Shown here: piece after piece, positions 6,657 to 10,407 of the stretch
Position numbering within the stretch: the first letter of the stretch is position 1
Layout of the letters: the number at the start of each line of letters is the position of its first letter
Assembly (NCBI RefSeq): GCF_036002505.1
Contig: NZ_DASYTH010000257.1
Coordinates: forward strand, 1 to 10,407
Length of the DNA stretch: 10,407 nucleotides
Origin: DASYTH01 sp036002505
Lineage (GTDB): Bacteria > Actinomycetota > Actinomycetes > Mycobacteriales > Pseudonocardiaceae
Reading direction: 5' to 3'
Translations under genes and position numbers: made by a program
The notes under the pieces: generated by a model
The model's input: only the letters and a program-made list of their open reading frames with translations
Databases searched by the model: none
Told to the model about the DNA's origin: nothing

Positions 6657-7474
6657 CAGCAGGACAGCTTCGTCACGTCGCGGGTGAAGGTTTGAGCGGC
6701 CAGCTTCAGCCCCTCGGCCATGGTCAGGTAGGGGCACCAGAGATCGGCCATCCGGTCCACGGTCATCCGGTTGGCCAGCGCGTACACCGCCGCGGTGATC
6801 ACCTCGCCGGCCCCGCCGGCCAGCACGTGCGCGCCGAGCAGCCGGCCGGAGTCCCGCTCGGCCACCAGTTTGATCAGCCCGCGGGTGTCCCGGTCGACGA
6901 CCGCGCGCGGCACGTGCGAAAGCGGCAGCACCCGGCACTCGCAGTCGAACCCGGCGGCGACGGCCTCGTGCTCGGTGAGCCCGGCGGACCCGGCGGCCGG
7001 GCTCGTGAAGATCACCTTCGGCAGGTGGCGGTAGTCCATGGTCCGTTCGAAGCCGTCGAACGCGTTGTCCACCATGCGGTGGGAGGCCAGGTGGGTTTTG
7101 ATGCGCGGCTGGTTCCCGTCGTGAGTGGCTTTGCCGGATTCGTAGTCGTAGATCGCATCGGCGGCGACCACATCGCCGAGCGCGAGATCCGAGCGGGCGC
7201 CGGCGACACCGACGAAGAGCACCACCCGCGGGGCGAACACCGCGATCGCCCGCTCCAGCGCGACCCCGGCGGTCGTGTTGCCCACTCCGGTTTGCGTCAG
7301 TGCCACCGTCCAGGCACCGCGGTGACCATGGAACGTGCCCCGTTCGTAGAGCGTGCCGCGTTCCTCCCGCTCGCCCAAGGGGCCAGCCAGGTGTTGGCGG
7401 ACGGCGGTGTACTCCACCTCCAGGGCGGTGCAGATCACCGCGACCCCGCCGAGACCGTCGTCGCGACTGGACAT
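6647..7474 (-). CDS. Chimera: half nucleoside-phosphorylase domain fused to MerA C-terminal domain
   Basis: A 275-residue open frame with two unrelated halves. Residues 1 to about 134 match the start of the nucleoside phosphorylase/MTA-SAH nucleosidase fold: VAVICTALEVEYTAV, TQTGVGNTTAG and VVLFVGVAGARSDLALGDVV. That domain should run for 230 or more residues; its second half with the catalytic Asp is missing. From about 135 (VDNAFDGFERTMDYRHLP) the sequence is the dimerisation domain of mercuric reductase: VIFTSPAAGSAGLTE, NRMTVDRMADLWCPYLTMAE and the terminal DVTKLSCCAA. The CC pair and the PYLTM tyrosine that deliver Hg(II) to the active site in MerA are kept, but the FAD and NADPH domains and CxxxxC motif are absent, so it cannot reduce mercury. 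A GAGGGG lies 11 nt before the ATG, inside the end of the Nudix gene 15 bp upstream. Likely a recombination product; whether it is expressed or useful is unknown. Confidence 0.8.
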   Translation of the reverse strand: MSSRDDGLGGVAVICTALEVEYTAVRQHLAGPLGEREERGTLYERGTFHGHRGAWTVALTQTGVGNTTAGVALERAIAVFAPRVVLFVGVAGARSDLALGDVVAADAIYDYESGKATHDGNQPRIKTHLASHRMVDNAFDGFERTMDYRHLPKVIFTSPAAGSAGLTEHEAVAAGFDCECRVLPLSHVPRAVVDRDTRGLIKLVAERDSGRLLGAHVLAGGAGEVITAAVYALANRMTVDRMADLWCPYLTMAEGLKLAAQTFTRDVTKLSCCAA

Positions 7475-7489
7475 CCGTTGCGAATCCCC

Positions 7490-8287
7490 TCAGTTTCCCG
7501 TGTCGGACGCGCGTTCTGGCGAATCGTGATCGTTGCAGGCTAACGGCGTTGTTCCGTGGGGATTCCGGAGAATCGCGGGATGCAGAATGGTCGCTCGTCC
7601 CCGCCGATAGAGCGCGGCCGGGCGCCCGCTGCCGCGCTGGGTCTTCTCCCCGGTGGGGATGAGAAAGCCCGTTACGCCGGTGACCTTGCGGTGGAAATTC
7701 GCCGGGTCCAGGACCGTGCCCCACACGGCCTCATACACCTGGCGGAGTTCGGCGATGGTGAAATACGGCGGACAGAAAGCCGCGCCCAGGTTGGTGTATT
7801 CCAACTTGCCTCGGGCGCGTTCGACCGCGTCGGTCAGCAGCATGTGGTGGTCGAAGGCCAGCGACTCGGGGTCGGCCAGCAGGTCGGCCACCGGCGTCCA
7901 GCGCGCCGCACGGGCGTCGCCGCCGGCGGTGGGCATCGGCAAGTCGGGCATCAGGGCCATGTAGCTCACCGAGAACACCCGGCCGCGGGGATCACGGCGC
8001 GGGTCGCCGTAGGTGCCCACCTGCTCGATGTGCAACCCCGCGGCGTCCAGGCCCGTCTCCTCGAGCAGTTCTCGTCGCGCGGCCTGGTCCAGGTCTTCAG
8101 CAGCCTCGACGAACCCACCCGGTAGCGCGCATGCGCCGAGGTACGGCGGTGTGCCACGCTCGACCACCAGTACCTGCAGACCCTGCTCGCGCACGGTCAA
8201 GATCGACAAGTCGACCGCAACCGAGGGGGGCGCAACCTCGCCGGGCGTGCCCGCCACGGTGACTTCTCGTCGCAACGACGAAAACAC
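7490..8287 (-). CDS. Nudix protein with NrtR-like winged-helix C-domain
   Basis: About 265 residues from GTG 8287. The Nudix box is complete at about 58-80: GFVEAAEDLDQAARR then ELLEETGL, fitting GX5EX7REXXEEXG with all metal-binding Glu residues, so it may hydrolyse an ADP-ribose-like substrate as well as sense one. Residues about 168-235 (FTIAELRQVYEAVWGTVLD then NFHRKV, PTGE and GRPAALYRR) match the winged helix of NrtR-type regulators, which control NAD-related genes and release DNA on binding ADP-ribose. The longest frame starts at ATG 8332, inside the palindrome region, and runs back to 8812 as non-coding sequence. GTG 8287 fits a leaderless start from the promoter seen; GTG 8257, behind GAGAAG, is the alternative. 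It is divergent from the MFS gene and 15 bp before the phosphorylase/MerA chimera, so the two are likely co-transcribed. No NAD-synthesis gene is present here. Confidence 0.8.
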   Translation of the reverse strand: MFSSLRREVTVAGTPGEVAPPSVAVDLSILTVREQGLQVLVVERGTPPYLGACALPGGFVEAAEDLDQAARRELLEETGLDAAGLHIEQVGTYGDPRRDPRGRVFSVSYMALMPDLPMPTAGGDARAARWTPVADLLADPESLAFDHHMLLTDAVERARGKLEYTNLGAAFCPPYFTIAELRQVYEAVWGTVLDPANFHRKVTGVTGFLIPTGEKTQRGSGRPAALYRRGRATILHPAILRNPHGTTPLACNDHDSPERASDTGN

Positions 8288-8293
8288 GAGGGT

Positions 8294-8323
8294 ACCGTAA
8301 CGTGTACAGTTAGTAATTGTCAA
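8294..8323 (-). promoter_or_regulatory. Promoter of the Nudix gene, likely leaderless
   Basis: On the minus strand a consensus TTGACA (8323-8318) and TACGGT (8299-8294, TAnnnT) lie 18 nt apart. Six nt past the -10 box comes the G of the GTG at 8287, where transcription should begin, so the mRNA would be leaderless. This supports the 8287 start, which has no Shine-Dalgarno. Confidence 0.55.
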
Positions 8324-8329
8324 TTTGAC
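8319..8329. promoter_or_regulatory. Palindrome over the Nudix -35 box, candidate operator
   Basis: GTCAA-t-TTGAC is an 11-bp palindrome with further partial symmetry outward (8314-8334). It covers the -35 box of the Nudix promoter and lies 77 bp before the MFS start, where TTGTCA or TTGACC could serve as the plus-strand -35 box. Nudix winged-helix regulators usually bind palindromes in their own divergent promoter region, so autoregulation and control of the MFS gene are likely. The binder is inferred. Confidence 0.45.
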
Positions 8330-8405
8330 CATAAACCCATCACTTATTGGCCACTTACGTCGACATGCTGGCCCACCGCGACACGGGGTGAACGAGGATG
8401 TTGCG

Positions 8406-9638
8406 ATGAGCGAGCCTGACGCGGTCCTGCGGCGTGGGCGGGTGACGGTGGCGCTGCTGTTCCTGGCGTACGGGGTGATCCTCGGGACGTGGACGGCGCG
8501 GATACCGGCGATCAAGCACGGGCTCGGGCTGGGGGACGGCGAGTTGAGTGTTGGGCTGCTGGCCTTTGCCGCGGGTGCGATCGTGGGGATGCAGGCGTCG
8601 GGGCGGTTGGTGGACCGGTACGCGAGCGGGAAGGTCATGGTTCCGGCGGTGTTCGCCGACGCGGTGCTGCTGAACCTGCCGGCGCATGCGGTCGGATTGG
8701 TGAGCCTGGTGGGGTTTCTGTTCGCGTTCGGGGCGGGGCACGGGATGCTGAACGTGGCCATGAACGTCAACGCTGTCGAGGTGCAGCGGGCGTACGGGCG
8801 GCCGATCATCACGTCGTTTCACGCGCTGTACAGCGTCGGTGGGTTTGTTGGCGCGGCCGTCGGCGGGCTGTTCGCCTATGCGGAGATCGGGGCGGCCGCG
8901 ACGTTTCTGAGCGTGGCGGCCGGGGTGGTCGTGGTGGCGGTCTGGGCGGCGAGGTGGGCCTTGCCGGCTGATCCGGCGGAGGCGGCACCTCGGCCGGATC
9001 GCGGTGCCGGACCGGTGCCCGGTGTGCTCTTCCTTGGTGTGCTGGTGTTCTGCTGCCTGGTCGGAGAGGGGGCGGCGGCCGACTGGAGCACGGTGTACCT
9101 GCGGGACAGCCTCGGCAGCAACGCCGGGTTCGCGGCCGCCGCGTACGCCGCGTTCTCGATCATGATGATGGCCGGGCGGCTGGTCGGCGACCGGTTGGCC
9201 GCGGCGATCGGGCCGGTGCGCCTGGTGCGTTTCTGCGGCGTGCTGGCCGGGGCCGGTCTGGCGGCCGCACTGCTCGTCGGCCACCCGGCCGCCGGGGTGG
9301 CTGGTTTCGGTCTCCTTGGGGCTGGGCTGTCCTGCATCGCGCCGCAGGTGTTCTCCGCGGCGGGCAACCGCGACCCGGCCCGCGCGGGGCAGGCCATCGC
9401 CCGGGTGGCGAGCCTGGGATTCCTGGGTTTCGTCGTCGGTCCGGTGGTGATCGGCGGCATCGCCCAGCTCGTCGGCCTCGCGGTCGCCCTGGCGGTTCCG
9501 GCCGTGCTCGCGCTGTTCGTGGCCCTCGCCGCGCCGGCGCTGTCAGAGGTCGACGAACACGCAGCCGGTGATCTCGCGGATGAGATGGACGGCCTGGGTC
9601 CAGCGGATGGCGGGGTCTTCGAGGGGGACGAGGTCTGA
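8406..9638 (+). CDS. MFS transporter, YbjJ-like
   Basis: A 410-residue integral membrane protein with about 12 hydrophobic helices in two halves, separated by a short loop rich in Ala, Pro and Asp (PADPAEAAPRPDRGAGPV). TM1 begins LLFLAYGVILGTWTARIP and the loop GRLVDRYASGKVM (after TM2) is the typical MFS motif A region; the layout matches the YbjJ-like group of major facilitator proteins, whose substrates are unknown. ATG 8406 is chosen because GAGG (8394-8397) lies 8 nt before it; an upstream ATG at 8325 in frame lies within the operator. The last ~30 residues (VDEHAAGDLADEM and on) are soluble and antisense to the end of the neighbouring gene, as if an earlier stop codon was lost. It shares its control region with the Nudix gene. 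The substrate could be a sugar or nucleoside, but nothing shows it. Confidence 0.85.
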   Translation: MSEPDAVLRRGRVTVALLFLAYGVILGTWTARIPAIKHGLGLGDGELSVGLLAFAAGAIVGMQASGRLVDRYASGKVMVPAVFADAVLLNLPAHAVGLVSLVGFLFAFGAGHGMLNVAMNVNAVEVQRAYGRPIITSFHALYSVGGFVGAAVGGLFAYAEIGAAATFLSVAAGVVVVAVWAARWALPADPAEAAPRPDRGAGPVPGVLFLGVLVFCCLVGEGAAADWSTVYLRDSLGSNAGFAAAAYAAFSIMMMAGRLVGDRLAAAIGPVRLVRFCGVLAGAGLAAALLVGHPAAGVAGFGLLGAGLSCIAPQVFSAAGNRDPARAGQAIARVASLGFLGFVVGPVVIGGIAQLVGLAVALAVPAVLALFVALAAPALSEVDEHAAGDLADEMDGLGPADGGVFEGDEV

Positions 9639-10172
9639 CTCGGCAAGCTGGAGCCGCTGGAGACGGACCTGGTAGCGCAGGCCCTGGACGCCGGCGATCG
9701 GATGGTGGGCGACGCGGAGAGCGACGTGGCCGCGGCGCAGCGAGGGGCAGAGGTTGATGGCGGTGCGGGCACAGGGCAGGCACACCGGGGGTTCGGTGAC
9801 GCCCATGCCGTTCGGCCAGCCCGGCCAGTCGCCGCGGTGGTCCTTGAGCAGCCACAGGGTTCCGGCCTCGTTCTGGTCGGCCGGGCCCGAGCAGACCTGG
9901 CAGAGCAGCCGTTGCATGGCGCGGCGCTGGCGCGGGGTGTGGATCTCGCCGAACAGCGGACGGCCGGCGCCCGGGCGGGAGAGCACACGCCGCCACAGCA
10001 CGCCGTGCTCGTCACGGTCCACAAAGGACTCGTCGGTATAGCCGATACCGAGCAAGGGGCGCTCGATGATCCGAACCGGCAGGGCGCGCTCCTCGCTCCA
10101 GGCGGTGATGTACGGCACCACGGCGCCGCGATAACGCGCGCCGGGCCGTCCTGTGCTGACGTCACTCGTCAT
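9543..10172 (-). CDS. Hypothetical protein with a four-Cys zinc-ribbon-like motif
   Basis: A 209-residue protein of unknown function. CQVC (91-94) and CLPC (131-134) lie 36 residues apart, with Cys142 just after, a spacing that suits a zinc ribbon or treble clef. Around them are conserved-looking segments: RPLFGEIHTPRQRRAMQ (about 71-87), WLLKDHRGDWPGWPNG and LRRGHVALRVAHHP. From memory, similar small Cys proteins occur beside XRE regulators in actinomycetes, as here. I chose ATG 10172 over the longer frame from 10292, whose first 40 residues look non-coding. A TACAGT lies 7 nt before this ATG, so the mRNA may be leaderless. The last ~95 bp are antisense to the MFS 3' end. No signal peptide or membrane helix is seen. 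A nucleic-acid or regulatory role is only a guess. Confidence 0.7.
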   Translation of the reverse strand: MTSDVSTGRPGARYRGAVVPYITAWSEERALPVRIIERPLLGIGYTDESFVDRDEHGVLWRRVLSRPGAGRPLFGEIHTPRQRRAMQRLLCQVCSGPADQNEAGTLWLLKDHRGDWPGWPNGMGVTEPPVCLPCARTAINLCPSLRRGHVALRVAHHPIAGVQGLRYQVRLQRLQLAESDLVPLEDPAIRWTQAVHLIREITGCVFVDL

Positions 10173-10276
10173 GCCTGGGACTGTACGGACATTGGGTGCT
10201 GATATCACTGCTTGGTCGGCACACGATGGGGTGAACCTGCTGGTGTGTCCCACCGCGCCGGCCCAAGATTCGACCG

Positions 10277-10407
10277 ATGAAGAATCGGACACCCCTGCCG
10301 CGCCAGGTGCACAACGTGATCTGCGGCCGCAAACTGGAGGCGCTGCGGATCCGCGCCGGCCTCACCCAGAAGGAGGTCGCCACCCTGTTCGGCGGCTCCC
10401 AGCCCAA
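10277..10407 (+). CDS. XRE-family helix-turn-helix regulator, N-terminus (cut by window edge)
   Basis: From ATG 10277 the frame reads without a stop to the window end. It holds CGRKLEALRIRAGLTQKEVA then TLFGGSQPK, the usual start of an XRE/Cro-C1 helix-turn-helix: helix 1 (KLEALRIRAG), the LTQKEVA helix 2, and the turn into helix 3. Only 43 codons are visible, so the C-terminal domain is unknown. No clear ribosome-binding site precedes the ATG. It is divergent from the four-Cys protein across 104 bp in which I found no strong dyad, so the two may form a regulator/partner pair. Confidence 0.7.
   Translation, partial: MKNRTPLPRQVHNVICGRKLEALRIRAGLTQKEVATLFGGSQP

Noticed and set aside
8288..8812. 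N-terminal extension of the Nudix protein up to 8812
   Set aside because: This part is antisense to the MFS gene and looks non-coding; the promoter and GTG at 8287 lie inside it.
8876..10165. Minus-strand 429-codon open frame across the MFS and four-Cys genes
   Set aside because: Composition dominated by Ser, Ala, Pro and Arg; it spans two clearly coding genes in other frames.
1..10407. CRISPR arrays, tRNA or rRNA genes
   Set aside because: No regularly spaced repeats, cloverleaf-like segments or conserved rRNA blocks were seen.

Overview
The DNA is very GC-rich, with strong G/C bias at third codon positions, GTG starts, probable leaderless transcripts and typical actinobacterial families (a YkcB-like GT39 mannosyltransferase, an NrtR-like Nudix regulator, a CmtR/MerR-type ArsR sensor). 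This points to a filamentous actinomycete chromosome, perhaps Micromonosporaceae or a relative; no marker gene fixes the genus. The window looks like an accessory, rearranged region: beside intact genes it holds an IS fragment at the left edge, a frameshifted regulator, gene remnants and a chimeric gene.

Layout. 1-123 is the N-terminus of a probable IS1182-family transposase (minus), followed by two back-to-back stem-loops (180-241). 245-2167 is a large GT39 membrane glycosyltransferase (minus). Upstream of it, 2207-3080 is a GntR regulator broken by two frameshifts. Divergent from that is an ArsR/SmtB metal sensor (3318-3689, plus) with a perfect 7-6-7 inverted repeat in its leader. About 105 bp of coding-like orphan DNA separates it from a two-gene minus-strand unit: a membrane-anchored coiled-coil GTPase (5214-6323) and, overlapping it by GTGA, a bitopic partner (3799-5217) with a cytoplasmic domain, a proline-rich linker, one membrane helix and an extracytoplasmic C-domain.

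Upstream of the GTPase lies a graveyard: the last ~65-70 residues of an ABC ATPase (6414-~6626), then 6647-7474, an open frame joining the N-terminal half of a nucleoside-phosphorylase-like domain to the C-terminal ~140 residues of mercuric reductase MerA, including its terminal Cys-Cys pair. That chimera lies 15 bp after a Nudix/winged-helix protein (7490-8287) that is divergent from an MFS transporter (8406-9638). A palindrome overlapping the Nudix -35 box could let the Nudix protein control both genes. The MFS tail runs antisense into a four-Cys zinc-ribbon-like protein (9543-10172, minus), itself divergent from an XRE regulator cut off at the right edge (10277-10407).

How they may work together. 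The ArsR sensor and the MerA piece suggest a mercury-resistance locus that was broken up, with the GTPase pair now lying between the two parts. The GTPase/partner pair is the best candidate for an undescribed system: both proteins are membrane-tethered, translationally coupled and preceded by their own inverted repeat, and the partner could carry a signal from outside the membrane to the GTPase. This role is inferred; the motifs behind it are seen directly.
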